DNA of 64,000 nt from Lonicera japonica (GCA_021464415.1 CM038466.1:35742833-35806832), one strand, 5' to 3'; shown: positions 23,119-36,603, counted from the first letter of the stretch. Translations and numbers: made by a program. The notes: generated by a model from the letters alone, not told the origin.

Positions 23119-26100
23119 CTTCGTTAATTGGACATATATATTTCAATTTTGTAGTTAACTCACTTCCTGATCGAATTTTTTTTATGAAATTTGGTGGAGA
23201 TGATCTTCTAATACTGAATATCATTTCCACCAAATTTCATCAAAAAAACTCATACTTTTGAAACGCAATAAAAAGATGAAGGCATCTTCCACCACCTTCG
23301 GCTACCTTCACTGCCGCCAACACCACCGCCATCTCCACCTCTTTCTTTCTCTAAACCAACTCACCCACCACCGCCCCACCCTCCCCTTCTCCACCATCAG
23401 CGGCTTCAACCTCTATTTGTCCCCCTTCACCATCTCCTCCGCCTAGGGCTGGGAAAATAAAACCGAAGAACCGGTTCGGACCGAATCGATAAAAACCGGT
23501 TCGGCTCTGTTCTTCAAAATTTGCTAATTCTTTTTAATGGTTCGGTTCTTGTCATTTGTTAATGGTTCGGTTAACGGTTCTTAATATAGTTTCTTTCTAA
23601 TAACCGTGAAGGAACCGTTATTGAACTTTTCCTTCTAAGCTCTATTGCAATACTTAAGAACCGAACTGTTAGAACCATTAGAACTGTTATTTCTTTACAA
23701 TAACCATTATTTCTTTCCAATAATCGTTAATATTTCGTTGTTTCTCTTGTTAACGGTTAACCAATAAACCGGAAGAACCGAATAACCGTTAATATTTTAG
23801 TTTTTCTTTTGTTTACGATTAATCGATAAACCAGAGGAACTGAACCATTAGAACCGGTTCGGTTCTTAAACGGTTCTTCACTTTTTTATACTTAAAACTG
23901 AACCGTTATAATTTAATGGTTCGGTTAACGGTTCTTCGAAAATTGGCTAGGAACCGAACCGGTCCTAGCCCTACCTCCGCCCTCTCCACGGTCACCTCCG
24001 GTCGACTCTCTCTCTCTCCCTCTCTCTCCATATCAACAAAACAAATAAGAAGAAATGTGAACCAATCCTCCCCACCTTCGGCCCCCTCCCCACCACCACT
24101 TCGTTCTCTCTTCTCCCCATATCTCTAAATATATATACACACATGCACAATCCTTATCTCATATTTGAGCTTCTAAACCCCTTCGTTTCCAATAAAGAGA
24201 AAAAAGGCATTTGATTTCAATTTGGTTTGATTTTTGGTAGGTTTGATTTGATTTGATTTTGGTATTTTGGTGTAAGTATGATTTTTGGTGGGTTTGATTT
24301 AATTATGTTATAGGTATGATATTTGGGATTTGAAAGGCGGAGATGGTAGTGGTGGTGGTGGTGGTGGTGGAGAGGCGGGTGGAGGGGCTAGATCGATGAG
24401 ATGATGTAAAGGACAATTGGAGGTTAACAAAAATAGAGTTTAAATTTAATAAAATATAAATTAAAAGCGTTTAGTGTTTCTTTTAAAGTTTTAGGGGATT
24501 AAGTGTAAAATAATTGAATAGAATTGTGGACGGTGTTAGAGTCCAAGTAGAGATTGAACTATTTATGTAACGTTAGAGGAAATATTGACAATTTTAAAAT
24601 ATCAAGAAAAGAATTGAATTTAGATTCAAACTTCAGGGTCTGATTTACTTATTTTTCATATTTAATTAAATTTAGTCCTTAGGGAAAAAAATTCATATAT
24701 ATATAATATATATATATCTTGTAGAAAGAGAAGAATGTTACTTGAACACGTGGAGCCACTTTAGCGTCTCTTTGTCCTCCTCATTCATCAGGTAAGTATA
24801 AGCCCCATCTCGATGCAGTGCTGTTTATACACTCAATTAGCCTTTATTAATTAATTAATTAATATATAGTAGCTTTACTTAATTAGGAAAAATGATATAT
24901 TTAATAATTTCTGTTATTCAAAATCAGCTTTCATCTAAAAATGACGTGAATTTTTTAAATTAGAAACACATTACATAATTAACAACTAATTATTTTGTCA
25001 AGTCACGCCACTGGTCTCGCAGAACATCGTTAAATGATAGCTAAAATTTAAAAGGAATGGGGTGGGTCAATTTAAATTTCAACAATAAACAAATTTTTAT
25101 TTTTAATATGGTTACTCTTATTATTAAATTAATTATATCTTTATCAGAGCATAAAGCGTAATACTGTTTCTAGAAATTATAGTGAATATTTTTAAAATTA
25201 TACATTACTCTAATCATAAAAATAATTGCTTTAATAATAATATTACTCTTTAATATTTATCGTATTTAAATAACAAATCCATAAACCAATAATAATAATA
25301 GTAATCCAATCTGTGACTATTAACTATAGAGGAATACTCACCATAAAAGGAATGGAACCTGATAATGAAGAGGGCAGCTGGTGGGAGAGTAGTGTCATTT
25401 GCCTTGGCCACCTGTCAAAAGAATTATATATATGTTAAAAAGAATTAAATAAATTATACCGAAATTAAAGCTACTAAACTATTGAATTATTTCAATTGAC
25501 TCACTAAATAATAGGGCCGGCAATATTTGACACGACACGCTAACCCGACACGGAGTTAGCGGGTTTGGGTCAAGCATAAACGGGTTCGGGTCAATTTTGG
25601 GTCAGACACGTTTAACCTGCAAACTAAACGGGTCGTGTTCGGGTTAACCCGCTAACGTCGAAATTGACCCCAATTAACACGATTATTATTTTTATTTTCT
25701 TTTACAGCTAAGTATATAATATTATTTTATTTGCCATCTTTCTTGAACAATTATATTCTTATTTGGAGTATTGGTAGTATGATAGTTATTTATGTTTTTA
25801 ATGATGAATAAAATACTAATTTTTTATGTTTATGCTTTGGTGATGGAATGTGTATATATTTTGACTCTAGATTATTAATATTGAATTTTGGTATTGGGTG
25901 GTACTTATTATTACTTATTAAAAATTTAAAATTTTATTATAAACAAGTTTAATTTTTTTATATGAGACTTAAATTGTCATTATAATCTTAAAAGGTTAAT
26001 CGTGTCGTGTCGTGTCGTGTCGAGTTGCAGATTTAACATGACCTATTTATTAAACGTTAGTCGGGTCGTGTCGTGTAACCTGTAATATAAACAGGTCGTG

Positions 26101-28131
26101 TTCGAGTTAATATAAATGACACAATTAGTTAAAACTCGTGTTCGGGTTGACACTAATACTGTAATACTTGTGTGTTGACACGACCCGAACACGACACGCG
26201 AACCCGAATTGCCAGCCCTACTAAATAATTAATTATTTCGATTTACTTTTTTAATTGTACAGTTGTTTCGATTTACCCATTAAATTATTAATTATTTCGA
26301 TTTACCCACTAAATTATTTAGTTGTTTCATTTTACCCACTAAATTATTAATCATTTCGATTTACATGCTCATCTATTTAGTTGTTTCAATTTACCCATTA
26401 AGTTTTAACTACAAACCGCACATGCATGTCAAATTTTGTTAACATTTTAAACGGATTATAACAAAATTAATGCGTAAATTAAAACAAGAGTAAACACCCC
26501 AAATGACCATTAAACTTTTGCGGGAATTATTAGAAGAAAGGGGTGTTCTATTGCAAGAAAATGATGTATAATATAATGGTTATATCGAAATGATTAATAG
26601 TATAGTGGGTAAATTGAAACAAATGAATAATTTAAAGGATAAATTGAAACAATTGAATAGTTTAATAGGTAAATCAAAATAAATAATAGTTTAGTGGCTA
26701 AATTGAAATAATTAATAATTTAGTGCGTCAATTGAAACAACTCAATAATTTACTGACATTTGGTATAATTTACTCAAAAGAATTAATACTCTAAACCTCT
26801 TGGGCTAATGGCATGTTTCTACTGCGAGCGTGATTATTCTTACATTTATATAGTGCAGATACTCGTACGCTTCTTGAGGATAAAAAAAATAGTAAATTAA
26901 ATATATATTTTTTAAAAAATTAATTAAAATAATACAAATTAAAAATGATGACGTGGCATACCAGATACATGTACTCATCATGGCCCCAGGACATAGTTAC
27001 ATTGTCAAGCCCACAGTTCTTAGTGTAAATGCCCAACTTAGTGTTAAAGTTCGGATTATGTGAATCTGAGTTTTCCTTAAAGAACTGCAAAAAGTAAAAA
27101 GAAAAAATTATTAGATAAACAATTGAAAAAATTAAATCGTCTAAAATGTAAATAAAATAATTACCCATAAAAAAATGGCCCTGAAGGGTAGAAGTCTATA
27201 TGAATATTTTTTAAAAATTGCAATTTTTAATTTATGAAATAATTGTCAAATTGTTTTACTCATTATGTCTCAAAAAGTTTAATTTAATCTTCACATATTT
27301 TGAGAATATACTAACTTCAACATATAATTTATAGTTAAGAGCAAAATTTATTCACTATCAGTTAATAAAATATATTGATTATATCATAAAATGGAAACTA
27401 ATATGTCAAATGATGAAATCCTTAAGTAAATATATAAATAAAAAAACTTTAATTGAAAAAGGTTGATTATCAAATAAATTTATTGCAATTTACCCAAAAC
27501 TTTATTAGGATGAAAAATGAGGTGCCAAAATTATGTTCTAAGTGGCATGAAAGCAAGCAATAGGCTATTTATACTGTCAAAGTAATTACATCTTTATTAA
27601 AATATAATAATACTTTTAAAAATTATACGATATGCTTATAAAATTATATAATAACATAAAATTAGACAAAATTAATTTAACAAAACTATCACACTAATAA
27701 AAAATATTGATTTCCAAAAGCAAAAATATGTGATTTAAGTAAAAGGGGTAGAACTTAAGTGACCTGGTGGTGCACAATGGACTCATGGAAAGCACAGCCA
27801 AGGGGAAACGTGTCACCTGGAGAAAGAGAGGAGATATACAAAAAGTGGGGTTAAGAGCATTTTCTGCCGTTGGATTATATAAATTGATACAGATATCCGA
27901 CGTACCAACAACACACCACTGAGCCTCCCCACCAAATGCCGGATGCAGCAGAACCTTGCCCAGATCTGCAATTTTGTTCCGAGTTAATTTCAAGATATAG
28001 TAATACACATGTGGCAGCAATAGAGTTTGGGATCAAGTTCTTCTTAAAAAAATATTTGAAAAATGAAAATAATTTTTAGCACGATTTTCAGGATGGTTGG
28101 AAAGTGGGTATCGGGAAGGAAGCTTAAATCT

Positions 28132-28166
<35 letters not shown>

Positions 28167-31100
28167 CAGAGAGTGTTTAGGTCAATTTTCGCATATCTCT
28201 ATTAATCTTACTTTGTAACTTAAATCACATTCATTGTTGACTACATAATGTTTTCACAGTTACAAGAGTTCGACCAAGAGAACACCTGAACAACTCTAGA
28301 GAAATGATCTGATTTGCCTGCTTCTGGAAAATATTGATCCGGTGGCGGAGATCATTAATTCTGATGGTACCTAGAATTGGCTATTCTAAAGACAACCATC
28401 TCCTATAATATAAATGAGAGAATTTTAGCTATCCAAATCAAACATTTGGCACAAATGAGGATTCTGTTGTTTGGAAAGGTAGTGACAATGGTGAGCCAGC
28501 GGCTAAAGTTTTTTTTTTTTAGTAGAAGCAATGAAGATGAAGATTATCAAGAAAATTGGTCATGGATTTGGAAGCAGGGATGTACTTAAAAATTAGATTC
28601 TTCACTTGGCTGCCAACACGGATGCTTGTTCTAGATGCGCGCAAAATTCTGAATCTATCATCCACATGGTACGCGACTGTCCAAAATCAAAACTCGCTTG
28701 GGAGTCTTTTATTCCTCACACTAAAAGGCATATTTTCTTCAACCTCCAACTTCAGCAATGGGTGAAAGGAATGCTGTTGATGCTCTTAGAATTGGTCCGA
28801 GTACGAATATGGAATGGTAAACTCTATCTTTTTCTCTCTATTATGTGGCACATGTTATGGAAAGCGAGAAATGAAGAAATTTTTGAAGATATAAAGTTCA
28901 CTACGGCTAGAGTGGTGAAGCTGGCAGCTAATTTTGCTACCAATATGCTTGTGTCTATGGAAAATTTTGGCAGTTTCAATATTGACCCGGTTAGGTGCGA
29001 ACCCACGAATTAAATTCAGGAGGGGTTAAAGTAATAAACTTCTAATTTTTATTTTTTTTATGTACTGTAACAAGGCTAAAATTAAAATATTATATTAAAA
29101 TATGTAACATCTTATATGTCAAAAATCAAAATCGCATATTTAGTTACAATATTCTCTTTTGAAACTTCATATTTTGAAAACGTTGAATGATAATTTCGTT
29201 GTCAATAGTTTCAAAGTCATATTTCTCGATGTATGTTACCAAAACAATCATTCATGAAATCATTTTCCATTCCAACCATTTTCAGAAATTAGAGAAATTT
29301 TGTGATTGAGAGCCGTAAATAGAGATCAAAGAAGAAAGGAAGAACCGTGGATAGAAACTGGAGAACAAACTGCGAGTAGACTGAAAAATAAAACAGAACC
29401 ACTGTGAATGGATAATAAAGGTGAAGGGGGTCTTTAATTGGACCAGCTTTCTAAAATACAAAACTTAGCCTTGTACTTTTAACTTCTGTTCCACATAAAC
29501 CCTTCCACTTATAATTTTGACGCCTGGCACGTAAACACCTCTGTCACTTTTATAGTTTTCCATTGTTTGTCCGCCCCTGCATCCGGTTAACAACAGGTGG
29601 AGTAAACTCCCGCTGGGATACTCTAAACTAAATGTCGATCGAAGATTTCGCGATGCCCATGGCTCTTTTGGTGGGGTCCTTGGTAATGACGAAGGGATCT
29701 AGGTGTGGGCAGGAGCGGACTTAGAAATCTTGTGAGGGATGGGTTAAAACTTTGCAAATAAGTGAATTTATACTAACATTTATTCTTTTCACAAGTGTTA
29801 GTGGGTTTTTAAAAAAAAAAATTTGATAAAGCCTATCCTGTTCCCCCTAGGTCCACCTCTAGGTGTGGGGGGGTACAGAGGCAGCAGCAATGCCGAGGAC
29901 CTGCTACTTGCGGCGTTCAATAGCCATCGGGAAGGGTATTAAAAAGCTCTTCTGGAAAAAGGATGTCGAAGGATTATATAGAAACGGACTCATCTACAAT
30001 TGTAAATCTCAGGCATGGGGCAATTGACGAGGAGCATCCGAGATTCCGTGCGCAGAAATTGTAAATTGAAAGGGACTTGTAAATTGGTAAGTCTAGGTTT
30101 GGAGTCCAATAATATATGCAATTAACTAACGCATATGTTACAAACAACACTAAAATAAAACAAATTTTCAATCGTTCCATTATTGCGGCAATCAACTAAT
30201 ATTTTTGGAGAGAGTGGGCTAACCTAATTGGTAAGGCACCCACTTAAATTTAAGAGAAGTTTTGAGTTCGAGTCTCATCTGATTAGAAAATTTTTGTTAA
30301 TGAGACTTAATTGGCACAATTACTAAAGAGAAAATTCTTAGGAGAGACAAGTTGTTGGGAAATGCTTATGATGACATGGTGATCTGTCATCTGTGCAGTG
30401 GTCAACAATAAATTTTGAATAAATTATTAATCTTTACATAATTGCATGTTTTACAAATTATTACTAAGCCAAAATTTAAAAAAATGTATTATTATATTCA
30501 AACTATTTATGGATACTCAAATTTGCTTTAATCCAGAATATTAACGCAAGTATTAATTATCCTACAAACTTATTATAAATGTCTTGTTTATATGTTCGAT
30601 ACATTTTTAATGGTGACTATAGGAAATAAATAAGTAATGGTAGGATAAACCAAATAATTCAATTATACAATTAAATGATTACATTTAATGTGAATATTAT
30701 ACTTCAAACTTTTGATTTGTGGAAGAGAAAGGATCGGAGCAATAAAAATAATAAAAAGAGGAGGAAGATGAAAAATTGTTAACAATTAAATTGAAGGAGG
30801 AAATTAAATTTATAGTAATTAATGGCATAATTAATATAGTAATATAGTAATTATAGAGGAACTAACTTCATTTTACTATTACGTAATAGATGGATGGACC
30901 TGGAACGCTAATAAATGTATAACTGATATATTATTGTATTCGTTGACCATGTCATCAATACACCTGTAAAATGATTCAAAATCTAAACTCTTCAATTTAA
31001 AATCAATTATATATTATAGAATATTACCATGAATGAGAGCAGTGAGATGAAGCCAATCTTCATTGGGGTAATCCCTCCTAATGGCTTCAGCAGTTTGGAG

Positions 31101-32793
31101 GAGATGTTCAATTTGTGGCTCATCAAGGTCAGGGTCACTTTCGTCCACAAATTCATTCAACAATTCACAGCATTCCCATATGCTCATCTCTCCCTTTTTC
31201 AGTTTCCCATACTCTTCTTTCTTCTTCTTTGCCTATTAACAATAAATCTTAAAGTTAAATTATTTCATTTAAAATTTATAAAAAAAAAAGGTATAAGTTT
31301 GTTGATATTTGATATGAGATTAATAAGCGGAATTGATCTGTTAATTTGTACGGATTTCAATACGAGATTAGTAAGTGGAATCGATCCATTAATTTGTACC
31401 AAGAATTTTTAAGTGTAAAATTCCGTATTCGAAGTCCACATGTAGTTAAGTTGAGAACAATACCAGAAAAAATTTAAATCATTTTGTGGACAAAACTTAA
31501 AATTTTGATTAGTCATATTGATAAAATAATTATCTTTTTACAAGAGCATAATACTGCGTTGACTAGAATGAGTTTTTTTTGGTGCGGGCGTGTGTGGATG
31601 GAAGGGGGGAGTGGGGTGGGTGGTGGTGCTTACAAATTCATAGGTTTGGTTTATGTGATTAGTTTTGTAAAAGAGCTCCACAATTGCTTTCCTTTGACTC
31701 TCCTTATCGTAATCCCTAAATAAATGACATTGAACAAAATTAGCGATGAGTGAAATGTTCAATAATCCGCGACCCCCCCCCCCCCCCCCCCCCCAACTAT
31801 TTCTGGAGAAAATGGAAACTAAATTAAGAACATTTAATAACATAAAATAAAAGTTGATAAGATAGAAAATTGCATTGTATTAATATAACCTGAAACAATG
31901 ACCAAATGCATTGTTCTCTGGAACAGAAAACTTTCTATTAACCTTCAAATCACCATTTTCTACCACCACCATTTTTCGCTCACCATTGTTGTTGTTATTA
32001 TTGTTGATATCTGACTCTGTTAAAATAAATAAATTATTTGTAAATTAGGCGCATGTATACTATGTATATTAAAAAAAATCATATCGGATGTAATTTGTGT
32101 TTTAGTAGGACAAACAATTGGTAGAGACATGTTATCAAATTTTATCAAAAATTCAATGTGAAATTGGTGAATTGAAATGCGAAGAATCAAAATGTGTGCG
32201 CGCATTTTGGTATAACAAAATTTTGTAGCAAAAAAAATTCTTCATTTGCAAAAACATATACAGAAGAAGAATATTAATAACACTTGCAGCTCTTTAAAAC
32301 TCGTTTCAATTTAAAAGAATTAAAAAAACAGCAAACTAAAACGAGTTTACAAATCTTGTACGTTTGAAATATATAATTTTTTTTATTCCAAGATTGTTTT
32401 TTTTTTAGTTACTTTTTATGGTACAGTTTAGCTTTTCAACTAGGTTTATAATTTTTACATGGGAACTTTTTTTAGGCAAAACAGTCCCAATAAATTCTTT
32501 TTTACAAACAATTTAAAAATGTTAACTAGAAACACAAATTAACATATTTATAAAACCGTTTCTTAAATTAATTAATTTAAGGACTATATAATTCGAAAAG
32601 TAAACGGATTTTTTTATAAAATTTAATAGAGATAATATTATAATGAATAAATTATCTTTATCAAATTTTATAAATAAACTCAATTGAAAATCGGAATTGA
32701 AATAGGCCTATGTATTTATATATATGAAATAAAGAAGGAATTAATAAAAGAAATAGGATAAGAATAAACAATACCAGCAACAATAATCGTCAT
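22194..32793 (-). CDS. MIOX: Myo-inositol oxygenase, 11 exons, 308 aa
   Basis: Exons (minus strand): 32793-32775, 32016-31890, 31715-31634, 31232-31028, 27965-27906, 27816-27764, 27084-26962, 25411-25342, 24820-24742, 22803-22722, 22220-22194. All introns are GT-AG and phases join without a break, giving 927 nt including TGA. MIOX is the cytosolic di-iron enzyme that cleaves myo-inositol with O2 to D-glucuronate, feeding UDP-glucuronate synthesis. By family alignment the six iron ligands are His119, His144/Asp145 (IHDLGK), His217 ([11 protein letters not shown]), His243 (FHSFY) and Asp276 (NKYDLYSKS); all are present. Residues 11-17 are a poly-Asn run in the variable N-terminus. The start is the only Met giving an MTI-type plant N-terminus joined by a 19-nt first exon. 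The last exon codes only eight residues. Length matches plant MIOX (about 310). Introns 4, 7 and 9 are swollen by transposons. Appears intact; expression is unknown. Confidence 0.93.
22875..23255. repeat. Foldback repeat in MIOX intron 9
   Basis: Inverted arms (CCACCAAATTTTGTAAAAAATTTAACC and ATGAAATTTGGTGGAGATGAT) surround an AT microsatellite at about 23088-23118. The same arms occur at 58720-58950 and, more diverged, at 8056-8330 and 32600-32700. It is probably a non-autonomous element family; ends are not resolved. Confidence 0.45.
23444..23973. mobile_element. hAT-like MITE 2 (MIOX intron 9)
   Basis: The 530-bp element has ends TAGGGCTGGGAA and GGTCCTAGCCCTA and a perfect 8-bp target duplication CCTCCGCC (23436-23443, 23974-23981). 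The interior is almost wholly degenerate AACCGGTTCGG / TTAACGGTT words. Same family as the element at 36068-36595. Confidence 0.88.
25512..26220. mobile_element. hAT-like MITE 3 (MIOX intron 7)
   Basis: The 709-bp element has ends TAGGGCCGGCAA and TTGCCAGCCCTA and a perfect 8-bp duplication CTAAATAA (25504-25511, 26221-26228). The arms are made of GGGTCGTGTCG / CGACACGACCC words around an AT-rich centre. No coding sequence. Confidence 0.9.
26221..26760. repeat. Degenerate tandem tract in MIOX intron 7
   Basis: Many imperfect copies of TTTACCCACTAAATTATTAATTATTTCGA lie on one side, followed by the reverse-complement phrase (AAATTGAAACAATTGAATAGTTTA) after about 26560, so the tract as a whole can fold back. 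No coding sequence. Confidence 0.5.
28134..28161. repeat. T28 homopolymer in MIOX intron 4
   Basis: A run of about 28 T lies upstream of the LINE remnant. It may be the reverse complement of a retroelement poly(A) tail. Confidence 0.7.
28290..29010 (+). pseudogene. LINE remnant: zinc-binding RT domain (zf-RVT)
   Basis: Broken frames show the end of a plant LINE ORF2: a [17 protein letters not shown] block, then [15 protein letters not shown], a C-x2-C...H...C zinc-binding pattern ([18 protein letters not shown]) and [13 protein letters not shown]. At least two frameshifts separate these blocks. The catalytic RT domain is not visible upstream. It lies within MIOX intron 4 on the strand opposite to the gene. 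Confidence 0.75.
29590..29960 (+). pseudogene. LINE remnant: RNase H domain
   Basis: Bases from about 29597 read [15 protein letters not shown], then GGVLGNDEG, typical of the RNase H start in plant LINEs. The block [17 protein letters not shown] follows after an insertion at about 29710-29857. It is probably the continuation of the remnant ending at 29010, with unrelated DNA between. Stops are present. Confidence 0.6.
29710..29857. mobile_element. Small insertion in the LINE remnant, probably hAT-like
   Basis: The LINE coding phrase is interrupted, and the 12 bases TCTAGGTGTGGG occur on both sides (29698-29709, 29858-29869). The ends, CAGGAGCGGACTTAG and (inverted) AGAGGTGGACCTAG, form a diverged inverted repeat. 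Exact element/duplication boundaries are ambiguous by a few bases. Confidence 0.5.
30205..30380 (+). mobile_element. Candidate tRNA-derived SINE
   Basis: GGCTAACCTAATTGGTAAGG resembles a pol III A box and TGAGTTCGAGTCTC a B box, 40-50 bp apart, as in tRNA-related SINE heads. A poly(A) tail and target duplication were not identified. A similar head may lie on the minus strand near 58590-58500. Confidence 0.45.
31773..31794. repeat. C22 homopolymer in MIOX intron 2
   Basis: A run of 22 C lies about 60 bp upstream of exon 3 on the coding strand, where it reads as G22. Length is uncertain in any assembly. Confidence 0.8.
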
Positions 32794-32933
32794 GGTGACA
32801 GTGAAAAGAAAGCAAAGAGAACTGGAAAGAGTTTTGAGATTTTGGGAATTTTTAATTTACTTTATTTTTTGATTTCTTTTATAATTTCGAGGAAAGCATT
32901 GAAGATGGTAACTCCTCCACTAAATAGGGCTCC

Positions 32934-32941
32934 TATTTATA
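32934..32941 (-). promoter_or_regulatory. TATA box of MIOX
   Basis: TATAAATA lies on the minus strand about 140 bp before the start codon, implying a transcription start near 32910 and a leader of roughly 115 nt. Confidence 0.6.
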
Positions 32942-32999
32942 GTTGGAACATGAATCCAATACCCTCGGATTACTAAATTTGAGGGGCTTAAAACTTGTA

Positions 33000-35900
33000 C
33001 AAATTTACAGCTTTTGCCCATTTATACTCTTTTCCAATTCAGGACAGTTTGTGCTTTGACCAAAAAGTATTTGTGTCATATTGCCTCAATATCCGAGCTT
33101 TTTTTATTATGATTATTATTATTATTAATTTTTTATTTTTTTTGTGTAGTGTATATTTAGAGTGTGTTTGCTGAAGATATAAAAAATGATAATATATTTT
33201 TAAGAAATTAACAAGTAAGTTGAAGTATATGTGAGATATTTTACTTTTTGACTTTTTAAATAGAATTTATTTATTTTATTTATTTTTGGAATTGAGGAAA
33301 AAAAAATTTCACAAAAAATAATGAAGGATGGAAAATATTACTCATAAAAATGAACATGAGATGAAGATCATCTCATCACATGCCTCAATTTATTTTTCAA
33401 CTTTTCACACAATTTTTTTTTTCATTTTCTATGTTATTATCGAACGGAACCTTAAAACTTATTTATGTGTATATTGTAGTTTTCAACTTATTTGGACAAA
33501 TGGTAATAGCTAAAAAAACATGCGAGAGGCTTATGTTTCCAAAGTTAAAATCGTGACCCAATTAGCGATTTTAGAAAATAGAAAAAGTGGCAAACATAAA
33601 AGTGAGAGAAGTTCTCACGAGTTTACACTTAAAAACGTGATTTGGTATCATGTTTTTAAGTGTAAAAACATGAGACCTTTTCACACTTTTACTTTTAGAA
33701 ATTAATTTTGTATATAATTCTTTTATCAGGCCATTTGTTATAAAGTTAATGATTATTTATTTTTATATATTCTCTTTTTTATTTTATTTCTTCTATTATT
33801 ATTGAAATTTAATTTTTATTTTAAAATTCCTATCATTTTTAAAGTCCTAGTATGTTTTGCAATTTTTTTGAATCTTTGATTTCTTTTATTATTTTATCTT
33901 CCATTGTTATTATTTTATTTTTATTTTTATATCTATAGTTCCATATATAAGTGTAAAATTACACTATTGTACAACTTTGAATTAAATATTCTTGATTCAT
34001 TAAAATACAATATATTTTTTCACTTTATTAAATTTTTTTTGAATTTAATTTTGTTTCTTTTCGTTATATTCACATATTTTATATTATATGTTTATTTTAT
34101 TTTCATTAAATTGTTCAATAGGCAAAACCACTAATTTTATATAAAAAATTCATTATACGTTTCTCAATAATTAAAACTAAACAAAACCATAAAAAAGTAC
34201 TTTAAGAAATGATACCTTAAGACAAACCCGTTAAATATAATTGAAAATTAAATTGAACATAAACTTATTCGTCCTATGCATCAGATGAATAAGTGTTTAG
34301 ATTCATCGGATGAACCCAAAATAGACAAAAAAAATCATACAAAAAATAGAAGACTACAAAATTAGGCGCTAAATACACGACATAATATAATTTAAGAAAA
34401 ACATAATAGAAGCACCAAACGCGAACCAAGCCCATAATTTCAAAGAATTTCCATTTACAACTATGTATATAGAGGTGTGGCAATATCTTAAGTATTGTAT
34501 TGAATACCTGTGTTCAATACCTCTACTCTCCATATGACAGTTTGGCATAGAATATTTAACAAATCATCTGGGTAGTGTCCATGCAAAGAACCATCTGCAT
34601 TGGTTCCCCATTCAAACTGAGTTGTTTTATAGATGACGTTGTCTATTAGAGGTTTATTCGAGTTGAACTTTGCTATCAAAAGTATATATTTATTGATTGG
34701 TTCATTCAATAGATGCAGTGAGCTTTGTCTGGATGCAACAACCTTCCAGTTTCACCAAACACTTCAAATCAAAAGTTGTCAAAGATAGTGTAATCATAAT
34801 AAATCAATTTACTTCATGTGCTGTACAAATGTAGTGAGAAGACAACATGCATGTGATGGATATTTAGCAACTACCACGGATACATATAAAACCAAGGTAT
34901 ACAGGAGTGCAATGGTATGAACGCGAGTTGTGTAATAGGAAAATTCGAATAATCTTTTTAGGGGATTAAGCAGCTATTTAGAATATTCCCTCTTTTGGGA
35001 GAAAATCTACAATTAAGTATTATCTATGACCTCACATATATGCATATACAAGAGAGATCAATTAAACAAAATGCACGGTTTTATTCTAATAATGGTTAGC
35101 TGAAGTTAAATAAAATGCGAAGCTACTAGGGCACTATACATCCACGTACAGCTATGAGGCAGCTAAATGGGGAGACTTGTGTTTGTTTGCGGCACCATAC
35201 ATACATAATTCAAAGAAGATATACAATTAATTAATTATTCATTCACTCCTTTTTCTAATAACTAACCAGTTGGGCAATTAACAATGGCCTCCTAATTTAA
35301 GGATGGGGAATACACGTATACATATTTTTTACCTCAAGTTGTGAAGTTGCTAGGGCTAGGGCTAAGGCAACGGTGTACTAGTAGCGACGACAAGGATAGT
35401 ACACCGGTAATGGAGAGAGACTATGATAATGCTTTTAGTTTGGAGGAGAAAGATATCGGGTAATAGGGAGGGGGTGTTTACAAAGCTATTAGATAAATAG
35501 GTGGATGGAGTACCATTAGCGGCGACCGCTACTATTTCCAAAAATGGAGAGGAAGAATGGCGACATAGTGAGAAAGATTAGGGTTCTATTTTGGGGGAGA
35601 GGGTTCTAATTTGGGGGAGAGCGAGAGACTGGTAAGAATGAATAGGGGAGAGAAGTTTTACGGATGGGTTTGTTCAAAAAAATTATAAAACAAAAAAGCA
35701 TGAGTTACTCTTACGCTTTCTACTTTTAAAAACGTGATGCGTATTAGCGATTTTAACTTACAAAACATGAGACTTACTCGCGGTTTTGATGTTCTTAATT
35801 TTTGTATTTCTTTAAAAACTTCATTCATTTTGGCGTTTTTACTGTCCACACCATTTGCCAAAATAAGTTGAAAAGTACCCTATTTACCAAATTAAATTTC

Positions 35901-36059
35901 AAAAATACTCTATTTAAAAGAAACAACAACAACAACTTCCTCAATATCTATTTTATCCTTTCAACCAATGGCTTTCTAAGACTGTAGCAGTGCAGTAATA
36001 ATGATGTCTGACATAAGCGTCATAGCTAAAAAAGATTCCATTATCATGTTATTGTGCTT
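33000..36059. other. Intergenic DNA upstream of MIOX
   Basis: AT-rich, with no recognisable gene. An exon-like open stretch lies on the minus strand at 34709-34488. Around 33560-33680 and 35690-35790 there are related phrases (AAAACGTGATTTGGTATCA, ACGTGATGCGTATTAGCGATTTTAA) suggesting decayed repeats. A GGGGGAGAG-rich patch at about 35580-35640 is unassigned. Confidence 0.4.
34488..34709 (-). other. Exon-like open stretch, unknown
   Basis: The minus strand has 73 codons without a stop and with non-repetitive composition, including the block TTQFEWGTNADGSLHGHYPD, flanked by AT-rich intron-like DNA. I do not recognise the family. It could be a relic exon or chance. Confidence 0.2.
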
Positions 36060-36067
36060 CAATAACT

Positions 36068-36595
36068 TAGGCCTGGGATCGGTCCGGTTATTTAAAAAAT
36101 TTTGAGGAACCATTAACCGAACCGGTTCTATGTTAACGATTCGGTTCTATCTATAAAAAAGTGAAGAATCGGTTTAAGAACCGAACCGATTCTAACGGTT
36201 CGGTTCTTCCGGTTTATCGGTTAACCGTTAATAAGATAAAAACCGGTTCCTTAACGGTTATTGGAAAGAACCGGTTTATTGGTTAACCGTTAACAAGAAA
36301 AACCCCAAAAAAACCAAAATATTAATGATTATTGGAAAGAAATAACGGTTCTAATGGTTCCTTAATGGTTCTAACGGTTCGGTTCCTAAGCAATTTAAAA
36401 GGAAAATTTAATAACGGTTCCTTAACGGTTATTAGAAAGAAATTATGTCAAGAACCGTTAACTGAACCGTTAATAACCTTGAAGAACCGAACCGGTAACA
36501 AAAGTTTCCTATTTTTCAAGAACCGAACCGAACTGGGTTTTATCGGTTCGATCCGGACCGGTTCTCCGGTTCCCGGTTCTAAATTCCCAGCCCTA
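36068..36595. mobile_element. hAT-like MITE 4
   Basis: The 528-bp element has ends TAGGCCTGGGAT and AATTCCCAGCCCTA and a perfect 8-bp duplication CAATAACT (36060-36067, 36596-36603). The interior is dense in AACCGGTTC / TTAACGGTT words, matching the element at 23444-23973. Confidence 0.88.
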
Positions 36596-36603
36596 CAATA
36601 ACT

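Noticed and set aside
24742..24750. TAA directly after MIOX exon 9 suggesting a truncated protein
   Set aside because: The TAA overlaps a GTAACA splice donor. The matching exon 10 at 22803-22722 and exon 11 at 22220-22194 restore the full plant C-terminus.
30205..30290. A functional tRNA gene
   Set aside because: A- and B-box-like phrases occur, but no cloverleaf with a proper acceptor stem could be built; a SINE head is more likely.
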